Positions 1-10,932 of a stretch of DNA of 64,000 nucleotides are shown here, in pieces. The translations under genes and the position numbers were made by a program. Position 1 is the stretch's first letter, and the number at the start of each line of letters is the position of its first letter. The stretch spans positions 248,001 through 312,000 of the forward strand of contig NC_088941.1 of the NCBI RefSeq assembly GCF_033473495.1. Direction: 5' to 3'. The DNA is from Cercospora beticola. Lineage: Eukaryota; Ascomycota; Dothideomycetes; Mycosphaerellales; Mycosphaerellaceae. The notes under the pieces are model-generated. The model was not told the origin of the DNA. It saw nothing but the letters and a program-made list of their open reading frames with translations, and did no database searches.

Positions 1-1493
1 TTCATAATCTCTTGGATGTGCGAAAGGCTTCGAGGTGTGCTGACAGAAATGACGACGCAGACCAATTGAAACGGCGTGCAAATGACATTCCACCACGGGG
101 TCCTGGTGGCTAGAAGTTTCGCTGCAGCCGGCAGTGCTGCTTTGCCAATGCCAATGACCGTGTCGGCGCGATCTTTGGCGTCAGTCAGACTCATCAACCA
201 CAATCTTCGATAGATGGCGAACGAGAGATCAGCTTTGAGGAGCGATATGAAGCTAGAGTCAGTCTGCATGGCCTCAATCTTGTCAAGAGCTTTCCCTAGA
301 GCCGCAGGAGGATCCGGCTCACGATCTCGATCCACAAAGTCATTCGGCAAGAGATCCGCCAGCTCCACGTACTGATGTGCATAACTTCCGTTCTCAGGCG
401 CAAACTTCTTGGTAGTCACAACATCGAAATTGACCCTCGTGCGTCCATATTCGAAGGAGAGGATCGTGTTGAGCGCACGTGCGACCCAGAACAGCCTCCG
501 CCTGTTCTTTGCCAACTTGTGGTCATTGGTGGGGATTTGAGGATAGACGACCGCAATGGTTTGTATTTCCTTGTGCAATCCGCCGGCCTCAACTTGATGC
601 ATCGTTATGCAACTCGATATCCAAGCACCGTGTGGTCGTGAAGTAAGCCGAAGGTACAGTGTTCGGAGGATCCAGCCAGCTATATGGTTCGGAGTGGGCG
701 AGTTGCTCACACTCCGCTCCACGAGAACTCTGCGCGCGTCGAACATGAATGCCACCTCTTTCGGATGAGGCGTGGCAGAGAAGAAAGAGCCCAAGGCAGC
801 GACTCCGAGCAGGACACAGTCGATGTCTTTGACTCCGGCCGGATCTGCGAATCTCGGAGCCACCTGCTCCATGAAGTCTGCCTCGTCCAACAGACCAAAT
901 TGTGGCTTGACGAATTTGAAGTACGCGGCAGCTAACGTTTGGAATTCTGCCCAAGTCATGTGCTCTGTGACATTGGTTGGAGGCTCATTAGGTTCTGCTC
1001 GAATTCCAAGATGCCATGCGAAGGAGTGTAATCGAGGTATACTTTCCGACTCCAGGTCCATACCAAGGATACGGGGAAAGGCAATGGCAGAGTTCGCCCT
1101 CACAAACCGAGTTTTGACGGGGTCCAGAATGCCACGGTGATGGAACCGTGCTCCCGGAGCGGTCAATGGATGCTTCTGGAGCTGGATTATGCTGGGTGGA
1201 GTGCGTCCCATTTCTTGCACGGGAGGCGGCGGCGCCGCAACATCAGCGTCGTGCGGCATTGAAGGGCGTTTCGCCTTCTGGTCATACTCGCATTGATACT
1301 CATATCGAACGCAAGTAGCGCAAGGCAGTTTTCCGTCACACCTGCGCTTTCGCAGTCTGCATGGCGTGCAGGCGACGCGACTTCGCTGTCTGCCGACAGG
1401 TGGGGTGTGACTTTCTTCATCTTCGGGGCTCAAGGACCGCTTTGTGCCCGCAGCAATGTTCGTAGCGACACCATTCGTGCCATTTGCAGACAT
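1..1493 (-). CDS. Zn2Cys6 fungal-specific transcription factor (C-terminus cut by window edge)
   Basis: Nuclear DNA-binding regulator. The minus frame is open without introns from the ATG at 1493 to base 1, giving 497 visible residues; the C-terminus lies outside the window. The binuclear zinc cluster is at about residues 39-66, with the pattern C-x2-C-x6-C-x5-C-x2-C-x6-C (ACTPCRLRKRRCDGKLPCAT and following). The middle region carries fungal_trans features, such as the motif RRRLFWVARALNTILSFEYG at about 420-480 and a C-terminal TPWWNVICTPFQLVC stretch. A short Ser/Pro-rich leader precedes the zinc cluster. Promoter and target genes cannot be told. The divergent neighbour across about 600 bases is the formate/nitrite-type channel, a possible but unproven target. 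Confidence 0.9.
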   Translation of the reverse strand, partial: MSANGTNGVATNIAAGTKRSLSPEDEESHTPPVGRQRSRVACTPCRLRKRRCDGKLPCATCVRYEYQCEYDQKAKRPSMPHDADVAAPPPPVQEMGRTPPSIIQLQKHPLTAPGARFHHRGILDPVKTRFVRANSAIAFPRILGMDLESESIPRLHSFAWHLGIRAEPNEPPTNVTEHMTWAEFQTLAAAYFKFVKPQFGLLDEADFMEQVAPRFADPAGVKDIDCVLLGVAALGSFFSATPHPKEVAFMFDARRVLVERSVSNSPTPNHIAGWILRTLYLRLTSRPHGAWISSCITMHQVEAGGLHKEIQTIAVVYPQIPTNDHKLAKNRRRLFWVARALNTILSFEYGRTRVNFDVVTTKKFAPENGSYAHQYVELADLLPNDFVDRDREPDPPAALGKALDKIEAMQTDSSFISLLKADLSFAIYRRLWLMSLTDAKDRADTVIGIGKAALPAAAKLLATRTPWWNVICTPFQLVCVVISVSTPRSLSHIQEIM

Positions 1494-2092
1494 GGTCGTG
1501 GTACAAGGGTGGGAGAGGAAGCTGAGGAGAAAAGCGAGCGGGTATGGCGGGTATCAGCCCGACGCGTGCTTGCCCAGCGACGAAGCATGGGGTGCTGACA
1601 GAGCATGTATTCGCAACATTGTTTTGTCAGTAGCACACTTGCTGAGCTGACAGCGACTCCGATTCGCCTTTGCAGTTGTGAGACCAGCACAGCGTGGACT
1701 CATGTGCGCAAACGACCGGTCGTGCGAAGAAGGCGCGTCCATCTGCAGTGTTTTCACGCACTCCCGCTGCTTCCGATCTCGCTCACCACAGCGCTGCTTG
1801 ACCGGAAATCAGTCCGACCACAACACTGTGCTCTCGGGGTGGTGAGACGAGACCGGAGCACTGTACGGAGGTAAGTATGCCATTGGAAAGACCATGTGCT
1901 ACCATGGTCGAGATCGAACAGCAGGAAACTATCGAGCAAGACGAGATCGAGTATGCCACTGCGACGTCATGGAACCAGCACCTGATCACCAGATACATGC
2001 ATCCGACACGGTAGCACAAAAGCTATCGATGCTTCTTTCTCGACCTGGTCTTCGTCACGAACAAACAGAACTCGACGCAGGATCCGTATAAC
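1494..2092. other. Divergent intergenic region
   Basis: Shared upstream region of the zinc-cluster gene (minus) and the FNT channel (plus). An acidic open stretch at 1877-2011 lies in the same phase as the channel ORF but ends in an amber codon at 2012. It could be an upstream exon, but no pair of splice sites that I tested joins it in frame. No other gene is seen. Confidence 0.4.
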
Positions 2093-2953
2093 ATGTCGAC
2101 TGGCGCTCTTTCGGCTCGAGAAGCAAGCATTCGCGTGCTTCAAACGGGACTGGAACATTTGTCTGAGCCACAGATCAAGACCTTCATCCAAAATGTCTAC
2201 GGAGCTCTTCTGCTCTCTTCAGGTGGGCTCTTCTCTATCTTGCTAGGAGGAGGTGTTCGGGCTATCTCCGATGATAACGTGGGCATCGAGCGACTGCTGC
2301 ATGGAGTCGCTTTCCCTTTCGGTCTCGTCCTCGTATACCTCGTGGGCGCGGAGCTCTTCACAGGCTACCCAATGTGGTATGCGATGACAGCATTGGAGCG
2401 CAGAGGCAGACCACTGCAGTATTTGAATGGAGCTATTGCAAGCTGGCTGGGCAATCTCGCTGGCTCTCTGATCTTTGCGGGGCTCTTCACCAAAGCCACA
2501 AGAGTTCTGGCCGAGGAGCCATGGCATACTTCCATTGTCGAACAGATTGAGAACGACATCATCAATCTACCCTGGCATGTCATTTTCATACGAGCGATCG
2601 CATGTGGCTGGCTTGTCACCATGGCCATGTTTCTGGGAACGCAGAATCAAGATGGGATCAGCAAGCTTCTGTTCTTGCATTTTCCATTCATGATCTCGGC
2701 TACTGCTCGCTTTCCACACACGGTCGAGTACATGTACTTGTCCAGTGTTGGCATCATTCTCGGCGCACCGTTGAGCTGGGCCGGCTACTTCTGGAAGTGT
2801 TTGTTACCACTGACACTGGGAAACATCGTCGGAGGCGGAGTCTTCACTGGAGCTTATCTGTGGCACATACATCTCCGGACGTCAAGCTACGGCGAGAAGT
2901 ACAAAGAGGCAGAGTCTAATCCAGAGTCAAGGCCACTGCTGGATGGTGTTTGA
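2093..2953 (+). CDS. Formate/nitrite transporter (FNT) family channel
   Basis: A 286-residue integral membrane protein of the FocA/NirC family, which passes small monovalent anions such as formate, nitrite or lactate. Six hydrophobic segments are visible (about residues 35-60, 75-95, 115-140, 165-185, 200-220, 235-255). The family signatures GAELFTG (about 85) and LGNIVGGG (about 245) line the two half-helices of the pore. The gene is intronless in this model. The ATG at 2093 was chosen because it opens directly before the amphipathic N-terminal helix of the family. An in-phase acidic stretch upstream may belong to a longer form. The substrate cannot be decided from sequence. Confidence 0.85.
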   Translation: MSTGALSAREASIRVLQTGLEHLSEPQIKTFIQNVYGALLLSSGGLFSILLGGGVRAISDDNVGIERLLHGVAFPFGLVLVYLVGAELFTGYPMWYAMTALERRGRPLQYLNGAIASWLGNLAGSLIFAGLFTKATRVLAEEPWHTSIVEQIENDIINLPWHVIFIRAIACGWLVTMAMFLGTQNQDGISKLLFLHFPFMISATARFPHTVEYMYLSSVGIILGAPLSWAGYFWKCLLPLTLGNIVGGGVFTGAYLWHIHLRTSSYGEKYKEAESNPESRPLLDGV

Positions 2954-3918
2954 TCTGTACTGGAGAGGCTTCATTGCGTTTGTTGCGAGTTCAATGGACA
3001 CCGCTGATCGGCGTACTCCTCTTTGTCAGATGCGCGCAGAATATCTGGGCTGTGAGTTTCTTGGCCGCGTGAAGCTCTGTTCATGGGTTGCGCGCGAAGC
3101 TGACTCATTTCTTGCATGGGCTTCCAGACACAAGAGCAAGAACAAGCAGAGAATATGGCGCTACGTAGATCTGGAACGTTAGCTCTCCTGTTCGCTGCAG
3201 ATGCAGTGATTTTCGTCCTCAGACTTCGTTTGCGGCACGACGCGGATAGCTGGAGGGCCGTAAGAACTAGACCAGGTCGCAAAGAAACAGCTAACGAGCT
3301 ACCTCCATCTGCTTCGTGGCCATGCAAGCAACACGATAGAAGAGACATATTGACAATCAATGTGCTACACACGCGTGTCCTTTCGCATGTTTGGGTCTTC
3401 CTCGCGATTGGTATGCAAGTGATCTCACGATGCTCATCGAAGCCCTGGCATTGGGCGGGAGTGGAGCCGAGCGTCCGCGATGACTTGTCATGTACATTGG
3501 TACAAGAGTTGCAGTACATTCAAAAACATTTTCTTACCCACGATGAGAGATCATTGCTGAGGGACGATTCTCGGAGACTTGACAATGAATCGAGGCTTTA
3601 GACGTAGGGTCGTCACAGTCACTCTGGTCACGCGAGTTGTCACTCAATGGCTCAAGAGTTGGGTCCACAACGCACGGACACTAATGCACTCCACAAACTA
3701 AGCAAGAACGCGGGGGAGGGGGCAGGAGCGAGACGAATCCCTGCAGATGTGAAGTCACGAGCGAGCTTCAGCGTGAACACGAGACCTATCACCACCAACC
3801 GGACCGTCAGGCCACCCCGCTCCCGCAGCATTAAACAGCTTCTTCAGCCTCTGACTCTTCCTCCTTCATCCATCCACCACAACTTCAATCCATCTCTCAC
3901 CCACACAATACCGCTACA
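2954..3918. other. Intergenic region
   Basis: Overlapping antisense ORFs of 160-180 codons occur here, but they have arbitrary composition and no recognisable domain. The last 150 bases are CT/CA-rich, typical of a fungal 5' leader for the following DJ-1-like gene. No gene is called. Confidence 0.5.
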
Positions 3919-5031
3919 ATGAGTGCAATCATGGAAGACCCCACCGACTTCGAGCCGGTGAGGGTTCTCATCACCCTCGTACGTCCTCTCAATGCGCAAT
4001 GCTTCGTACGTGGAATGCTAATGGCCGCGTCAGCACGAGGGAATGGACACGTTGGATGCAATGGGTACGCGATGAAGCTGTCCTCTGACGAACAGGAACA
4101 CGACTCATTGACGCGATGCAGGTCCGCTCGAGGTCTTCAGCCAGGCCCAGCACGACCCACAGAACAAAGGTATGCCGTGTCAATGCCTCGCGAGCTCCAT
4201 CTCATCTGACCACGCGACCAAACAGACACCAAGGCTTTCCGCGTCATCTTCGCCGGTGCCGCCGAACACATCACCACTGCTCAGGGCGCCTCCATTCGTC
4301 CCCACATGAGCTTCGAAGAGGCTATGAAGCGTCTCGCTGAGATTGACGTCCTCGTCATCCCAGGAGGCAGCCACGAGAACGTGACCAAGACCAAGGCTCA
4401 GCCATTGCAGCTGATCAAGGCCTACACCGAGCTGCAGAAGAAGAACCCCGCCCGCGAGCGCACCCTCATGTCCGTCTGCACCGGCTCGCTCATCCTTGGC
4501 GAGGCTGGCGTCCTCGCTGGCCTGACTGCCACCACCCACCCAGACTTCATCACCAAATTCGAGATCCTCTGCTCCAACGCCGTGCAGCGCGACATGTCTG
4601 ACCGCGTCGACGTTGTCGAAGAGCGCTACGTCGTCAACAACCTTCGCTACGATCTTGGCGAGAATGAAGACGAGAACCCATACATCCTGAGCAGGAAAGA
4701 GCTCAAGGAGCAGAAGCGTCGCAAGAGCTCTGGTGGCATGCCTCCAATTGAAGAGAAGAGCAACGGCACAGGCGGTCGTCGCCCATCCAACGCCCGCAAA
4801 GGCAGCATCAGTCTCAAGCAGAGCAACGCCCGCCGCGAGTCGGTCCTCAAGCGCGCCAACTTGCGTCTGGGTGGCATGCGCGTTATCACCACCTCCGGTA
4901 TCTCTTCCGGTATCGATGGTGCTCTTTACATGGTCGGCGCTTTAGTGTCCGACGATGCGGCTGAGGAGGTCGCACGCAAGATGTGCTATACTTGGAAGAA
5001 GGGCATCGTCGTTGACGGTGTCGATGTTTGA
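3919..5031 (+). CDS. DJ-1/PfpI (ThiJ) family protein with a basic insert
   Basis: Class I glutamine amidotransferase-like fold, related to DJ-1/PfpI proteins (glyoxalase, chaperone or isonitrile hydratase activities are known in the family). My model has four exons: 3919-3978, 4034-4064, 4122-4169 and 4226-5031, giving 314 residues. The second exon is only 31 bases and supplies HEGMDTLDAMG, completing the conserved start of the fold before GPLEVFSQ. The nucleophile elbow is SVCTGSLILGEAG, with Cys at about residue 131, and VLVIPGG precedes it. Residues about 187-260 are a Lys/Arg/Ser/Gly-rich stretch that breaks the fold before the final TTSGISSGIDGAL motif. It looks disordered and phosphorylatable. 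The exact enzymatic role is unknown. Confidence 0.85.
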
Positions 5032-5627
5032 ATGCGTTTTAGCGATGGCGCTTTCCTGGGTTTGATGATAGGGAAAGACTTGTAAGCATAGTGACGAAGT
5101 GAAGACCAAACCGAGATGCTACCTCGAACCAAAGCGCGAAGAGCGGGATGCTCAGTTAACAATCAGATGAAAGGAAAACAGTTAGCTACGAATTGAATGA
5201 TCATGCAAGCAATGTGTCTCTTTCTTCCTTGGTCGATTGTCTTGTGACTCTGCGGAGAAGCTCCTTCCTCGTCCAAGTTCAGGTCGTAGAACACAATCCG
5301 TGCAGCTTCACTTCCATTTCCAGAACTATATCACAACATGGCAGTGCAGCGATTTACGAACTCGAATGCTTCCCACATCCGTGCGGGGTTCAAAGTATGC
5401 TCCCTGGCCGATCAAGTCTTCGCCATGTGCCTTTGCCGACCGGCTATAGCACCTGCAAGACTGCAGATCGACGGCAATACCAACACAAGTACTGAAGACA
5501 TCGCATGGATTAGCGAATGCTCGTGATTTTCTTTCACAATAAACATGCATGCTTTGCATGCTCCACTCCACATCGCCAACGAGTCAACTCATGAACGCGG
5601 TCGAAGCCGCCAGAGCTTCCATACAAC
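5032..5627. other. Intergenic region
   Basis: 3' end of the DJ-1-like gene and promoter of the monooxygenase. Only short ORFs of arbitrary composition are present; no gene or RNA is recognised. Confidence 0.5.
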
Positions 5628-7534
5628 ATGGAAAAGAGCGAAACGGAATACGATGTAATCGTCGTCGGAGCGGGTGGGTCACGAGAAGTGAGAGAAGTTG
5701 CCATGGAACGATTGGACTAATGATCTGTGAATAGGCATCGGTGGCCTAAGTGCTGCGAAGACATATCTACAACTAGCGCCGCAAGCAAATGTCTTGATCT
5801 TCGAATCTGTGAGTGACAGACCTCGCGAGACCTAAAGAGAAGCACTAAACAAGAATGAAGAGACCAACTCTCGGCGGCGTCTGGTGTGAACAAAACCTCT
5901 ACGAAGGCCTCAAAACCAACAACTTACTCTCAACATACGAGTTTAGCGATTGGCCTATGGATCCGAAGAAATACGATGTCCAACCTGGAAAACATATTCC
6001 CGGAAAAGTCATGTTTGAGTACTTAAACGACTATGCTCGACATTTCAACATTTTCGACAAGATCCCATTTCGAACAGAAGTTCGCGAAGTCGAGAAATTG
6101 GAAGATGGCTGGCGCCTCACTGCCGAGTCGGATGTGGGCGATAAAGATGGAGTTCTAATCCGTGTCAGCAGCCCATACAGAACGAAGAAATTGATCATGG
6201 CCACTGGACTTGCGTCGAAACCTAACCCGGTGAGAATACCTGGTGTGGAGGATTTCGATAAGCCGGTGCTGCATCATGGAGATTTGAAAGACAGGGCGCA
6301 AGAGTTGGCGAATGATCCGAATGTGAAGAAGGTGACGGTGATAGGAGCTTCCAAGATTGGATATGATGCTGTTTTTCTGTTTGCGAGTCATGGGAAGAAA
6401 GTGGATTGGATCGTGAGGAAGTCGGGAGGTGGTGCGGTGTGGATGGCGCAGCCTTGGGTTAAGATGGGGCCTTGGAAAGTTATGCTGGAGCACATTGCTT
6501 GCATGCGATTCTTTTCGTGGTTCTCACCTTGCAGCTGGGGCGACTATGATGGTTTTGGTTGGACTCGTGGGTTTCTGAACAGGACTCGGATTGGACGATG
6601 GCTGATGGATGGGCTATGGGAGGGAATCCGTTCGGATGTGATTGATCTCGCAGGCTACAGGAAGGAAAAGGCATTACAACATCTCGAACCACCTGAGTCT
6701 CTCTTCTGGTCCGGAAGAGTAGGAATCCACAACTACACTTCTGATCACCACGACCTCATCAGATCCGGCCAAGTCACTCTCCACCACAAAGACATCGCCC
6801 ACCTTTCCTCCCCCGGCCGACTAACCTTCACCGACTCCTCCACCCTCTCCACCGACGCCCTCCTCGCCATAACAGGCTGGCAACTCAACCCCACAATCCA
6901 ATACCTCCCACCAAACCTCTCCTCCTCCCTCGGCATCCCCAGCACGAACCCCTCCCAATCCGATCTAACCCTCTGGTCCACCCTCGAAACAAAAGCCGAC
7001 GCTCAAATCCTCTCGCAATTCCCCCGTCTCGCAAACCATCCAGTCCGCAAACTCCCTTACACTCAACCGACAACACCCTACCGCCTCTACCGCGGTCTCG
7101 CCCCACCAAACCTCACATCCGCCAACGACCACTCCCTCGTCTATTTAAAAACAGTCCACTGCACATCCAACACCGTCCTCGCAGAAATCCAATCGCTCTG
7201 GACGTTCGCCTACCTGAACAATTTTCCTCTCAAAATCCCCTCTTCCTCCGAAGAAATTTATTATTCAACAGCTTTACATTCTCGTTTCGGAAAATGGAGA
7301 TATCCTTGGGGATTTGCGCAGTGGTATCCGGAATTTGTGTATGATGCCGTACCGTATTTTGATATGTTGTTACATGATTTGGGATTGAGGAGGTGGGGGA
7401 AGAAGAGTTGGTGGAGGGAGGTTTGGGAGGGGTATACGATAAGGGATTATGAGGGGTTGGTGGATGAGTGGAAGGGGAAGGAAGTAGAAGTGGGACGGTG
7501 GAGGATGGGTGGTGGGGAGAAGAAGATGGAGTGA
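5628..7534 (+). CDS. FAD-dependent monooxygenase (flavin-containing monooxygenase-like)
   Basis: An NAD(P)H/FAD oxygenase of the broad fungal FMO-like group, often found in secondary metabolism or xenobiotic oxidation. Exons are 5628-5673, 5735-5808 and 5861-7534, giving 597 residues. The first intron splits the FAD-binding GxGxxG motif (VVGAGIGGLS, residues 13-22), which confirms the joint. RPTLGGVW and LYEGLKTNN follow at about 41-60. ATGLASKPNPVRIPG (about 154-168) is the FMO-type linker, and VIGASKIGYDAVFLFASHG (from about 200) is the second Rossmann motif for NADP. The C-terminal half (about 300-590) is Trp/Tyr-rich and less conserved. The third exon acceptor was placed at 5860, because the nearer AG sits too close to the branch sequence. 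The substrate is unknown. Confidence 0.85.
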
Positions 7535-7828
7535 TGTGACTGCTGGATTGGTTTGGTTTGGTTTGTTTGTGATATGAAAAGGGTATCTGTGGGTACTGGC
7601 AGGTGTTTGACCCAAGCAGAGAATGGAATTGGTCTATGGATGTGACTTAGCGTGTACGCTCTGCTTCTCCTGATCAGTATGGAACCTTCACTAGCAAGGT
7701 CCGTTCCGATGCTGACCATCGCGGGATCGTCCTCGGTAAGCTCGAACAAAAGGATTCGCCACCCTCAGTGTCATGTTCTTCTCCTCGTTCGTTCAGTATC
7801 TCCAACAGCAGGCCCATTTGGTTCATGC

Positions 7829-8590
7829 CTACGTCCTCCTCGCTGAAGTTGCAGCATATATCGCGAACGCATCTCCATACCCCATACTCCAGCTTGCCGT
7901 CCCCGAAACCCCTGTTCGCTCGTCCTCCAGGACCTTCAGGATCTTCCTCGCTTCGGCTCTAACATTCTCCATCTCTGCCGGAACACGCTGCTCCAGAACA
8001 CGAACCCGCCCACAATACCAATCCAGCTGTGCTGCATTCGCTGGCACCTTCTCCTCCATGACATAGTGCCAATCAGGCGCACTTTCGTCATTCTGGAATA
8101 ATCTTTGAGACTCCTCACACCACTTTCGAAGGTTGGCGTACACGTCGCTTCCGCATTTCCGCACACGCAAGACGATGAGGAGATGTTTGTTGCTGATCAA
8201 TGCCTTGCGCGAAGTCTGATCGAGGCTGCTTAAGATCAGAATCAATTTGTCGAAGTTCATGTCCGTGATGCTAGCCTCTATCCTGGCTGTGGCGAGCAGG
8301 ATGGACATGTATTCGCTGCGACATTTTCGCGAGGTTAGGATCAGGCCAGGAACCACAGGAGGCGTGTTCGGCCTTGGAGCGAGACGCAAAGTACAGTCGG
8401 CGACCAATTCATAGATCGTGTTCCGCAACTCCGCTGGCAGGTCGAAAAACGTCTTGCGTGATGAGGTCGTAGATTCGACAACTGGCTCTGAGCGAGGAGA
8501 CTTGGATTTTCCCATCTTTCTGAGTCGGTCCAGCATTCTTTGGGAGGATGGGAATTCTCCTTGCGTCTGTAGTGGCGATGTTCCATGCAT
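7829..8590 (-). CDS. F-box-like (LPAELRN-type) protein
   Basis: A single-exon gene for a 253-residue protein. Residues about 48-70 read FFDLPAELRNTIYELV, the degenerate F-box-like motif that is abundant in Dothideomycete genomes. In such proteins it may bind Skp1 and recruit substrates to an SCF ubiquitin ligase. The rest is helical with no repeat type that I recognise. In-frame methionines at residues 1, 19 and 26 make the true start uncertain; the first is used. It lies 92 bases downstream of the GH105-like gene on the same strand. The function is inferred only from the motif. Confidence 0.65.
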   Translation of the reverse strand: MHGTSPLQTQGEFPSSQRMLDRLRKMGKSKSPRSEPVVESTTSSRKTFFDLPAELRNTIYELVADCTLRLAPRPNTPPVVPGLILTSRKCRSEYMSILLATARIEASITDMNFDKLILILSSLDQTSRKALISNKHLLIVLRVRKCGSDVYANLRKWCEESQRLFQNDESAPDWHYVMEEKVPANAAQLDWYCGRVRVLEQRVPAEMENVRAEARKILKVLEDERTGVSGTASWSMGYGDAFAIYAATSARRT

Positions 8591-8682
8591 TGGTGCACAG
8601 CACCTCGCTTTTGAGATGCCGACTCCTCAGCTATAGCTCCGAGCTAAAAGCTTGTATCCGGTACTTTTCTCGGTCTCGCATT

Positions 8683-10024
8683 TCATCGGTCTGGACTGGT
8701 GTTAGGGCCGTAAGTCTTGCTCACATCATAGAAGAAGTGCTCACAAGCTCCGGCTTTGACACAGTCTCTCCAGGCAGCGTACAGCATTACGGTAAATGCT
8801 TCTCCTTCGGGGCTTCCCTTCGTGTATGGAGTGGCGTCGTTCCAACCGAGCGGGTTCACGACTGGACTGGCTTTGCCATTGCTCTGGATGTACATTGCAA
8901 CAGTCTTGCGATTCTCGTCTGCCCATTTGAGCATCTCATCGTTGACCTATGGCAGTCAGTTTTGGCCTTGTTCGACGCTTTGTTTCAATACTCACAGGCT
9001 TCTTGATGTCAGGATGTGTGTCTCGAACCTTTTGTGCCTGTCCGTTAAAGAGAGCACTGGCCTCTTCTTGCATTACGGCGACACGATACACAGTCGCAGT
9101 CAACAACGCCGTTCCGCTGAGGTCTCCGAACCAGGTCGTGTCATTCAAATAGTTGCGCAGGAGACCGTCTTCCATAGGCGAGCTCATTGCGCCCTGAAGA
9201 ATCTCACCAATCCATGTAAACAGGTCTGCTTGCGCGATTTGAGCATCGGCTTCGACGGCTGTCTTTGGCCAGTGCAACAATGTGGCCAATACACGAGCCA
9301 TGCCCATAGCAGCCCACCCGTTTCCAGTCGACCAAAGTCCGAGATCCGCATTCTTGGGTCCAATGATGTGCCGCCATGTCCCCGCGCTGATCGCTACACT
9401 CGAGACGTTCGGCCGTAGTACTTGCCTGTACTTGAGACATTGCATGATGGCCATCTTGACAATTTCCACGTCGCCGACTGCCACACCGTGATACGCCATG
9501 AAAGGAGGAGCCATGTAGATAAAGTCCGCCCACAGCTCTGCGTAATCTTCTCGATGCGAAATGGCTCCATTCTCCCATTTGGGGACCTTGTTCAGATGCT
9601 CGAACTGACGAGTGGCCGCGTCGGCGAACTTTTGATCTGTCTGGCCGATCATGACTGCCGACACGCCCAGAGATGCTGGATCACCAGAAGCTCCATCTCC
9701 ATCGACGAGGGTCTCGTCTGAAAGTCGAATATGTCGTTTCGCGAATGCTAGTGCCGGAACAAGGTGCGAATCTGGATCTGGGGGATTTCCGGCCGGGAAC
9801 GCTTGAGGCGAGAAGACGGAGAGCCTGGGATTGTAGAGCTCCAGAAGTGCCTGGGCAACCGTTCCGTACTCCCAGCTGTGAGTCGCCTGCTGCTGTGCTC
9901 TGTTCGCCGCCGCCGCTGGGTCGAAGCCAGTATCATGATCGCAGCATGAGTCGGCGGCGACGAGTGAGATAGCCGAGAAGATCACCAGCCATGCGGAGGC
10001 GAGAAGTCCGATTGTGGGCCTCAT
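8683..10024 (-). CDS. Secreted GH105/YteR-like unsaturated glycosyl hydrolase
   Basis: Six-hairpin glycosidase-like enzyme. Family members cleave unsaturated galacturonyl or glucuronyl residues from pectin or rhamnogalacturonan breakdown products, so a role in plant cell-wall use is likely. Exons are 10024-8996 and 8946-8683 (phase 0), giving 430 residues. A signal peptide is evident at residues 1-24 (hydrophobic core IGLLASAWLVIFSAISLVA, ending AADS). The motif ELWADFIYMAPPFMAYHGV carries the Asp expected at the active site, and STGNGWAAMGMARVL and FGDLSGTALLTATVYR match the toroid repeats. The C-terminal exon supplies NPLGWNDATPYTKGSPEGEAF. Exact substrate and GH subfamily (88 or 105) need a database search. 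Confidence 0.8.
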
Positions 10025-10932
10025 GGCGTGACGGGTGAAGGTGAGGGAGGAGGAGCGGAGGGCGGCATACTTGAGAAGCGGTGGTGGTTACGCGATTGGA
10101 ATGTAAGATGAGAAGCCAACGTCTGCTGTGCTCAAGGGCACCCCGGTCAGGCGAAGTTTGTGCACTTTGGGGATCTTCACCCAAGCTTCCATGCGCCGCC
10201 TACCGAACATGTGCAAGTGGCAGGTGATGCTCGTGCAGTGCAGCGATATGCGGTCTGGGTACACAAATGCCTACTGGAGCACTGCGTGGCGGGCGGAGGC
10301 ATCAACGTGGGAACAGCAGATTGTCCATCCAAATATTGCATCTGCCTCTGGAGACGTCGCATTTCGACATGACGTCGATCGTGAAACGAAATGGATCAGA
10401 TCAGCTCCCTGCGTGACCATTTCCGGTGTTCACCCTGGCCTGCTGCCATCGTTTCAGGCCAGTTTCGCAGATCATCGCCAGTCATGGTCGTGCTTTTGCT
10501 GGTCCTCCTGCCGATGCTGATCTTTCCATCGCCATGGGAGCAACCAAGCCGGGAGACAGTCCTCTCACGATGCGAGATTGCCGTTCGCATGAAGACGAGA
10601 AGGGATGTTGTCGCCATGCGTGCAGAGGAGGAAACCTCCTGAACTACATAGCTTGGCACTGCCGGCTCCACATGCTCCAGGATGGGGTGCGAGTCCTCCG
10701 GCCGATCCTGCAACTTTATCCGTCGCTCCTCTCTCGCAAGCGGCGCACTCACAGGTGAAAGCTTATTCGCGGTGCGAGCAAGAGGCGGCCAGTGAGGTGC
10801 TGGCCAGCAGTCATCATGTCTCCGAACGAACAACCCCCCAAGAGCGAGTCGCCCACATCTCGTACGTGAACAGACACGGCTTCCTCCTCGGTCATGCCCG
10901 ATCAGTAGGATTGCGGTGATGATGTTGATCCC
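10025..10932. other. Divergent intergenic region
   Basis: About 0.9 kb between the GH105-like gene (minus) and the SDR gene (plus). ORFs up to 145 codons lie on both strands and overlap each other, but none shows a domain or a sensible start context. No gene is called. Confidence 0.5.

Noticed and set aside
2971..3601. Overlapping ORFs of 161 and 182 codons on opposite strands
   Set aside because: They cover the same bases, have arbitrary composition and no domain, and lie in a promoter-like region.
7829..10024. F-box-like and GH105-like genes as an operon-like unit
   Set aside because: Co-directional genes 92 bases apart are common in fungi; the functions are unrelated.
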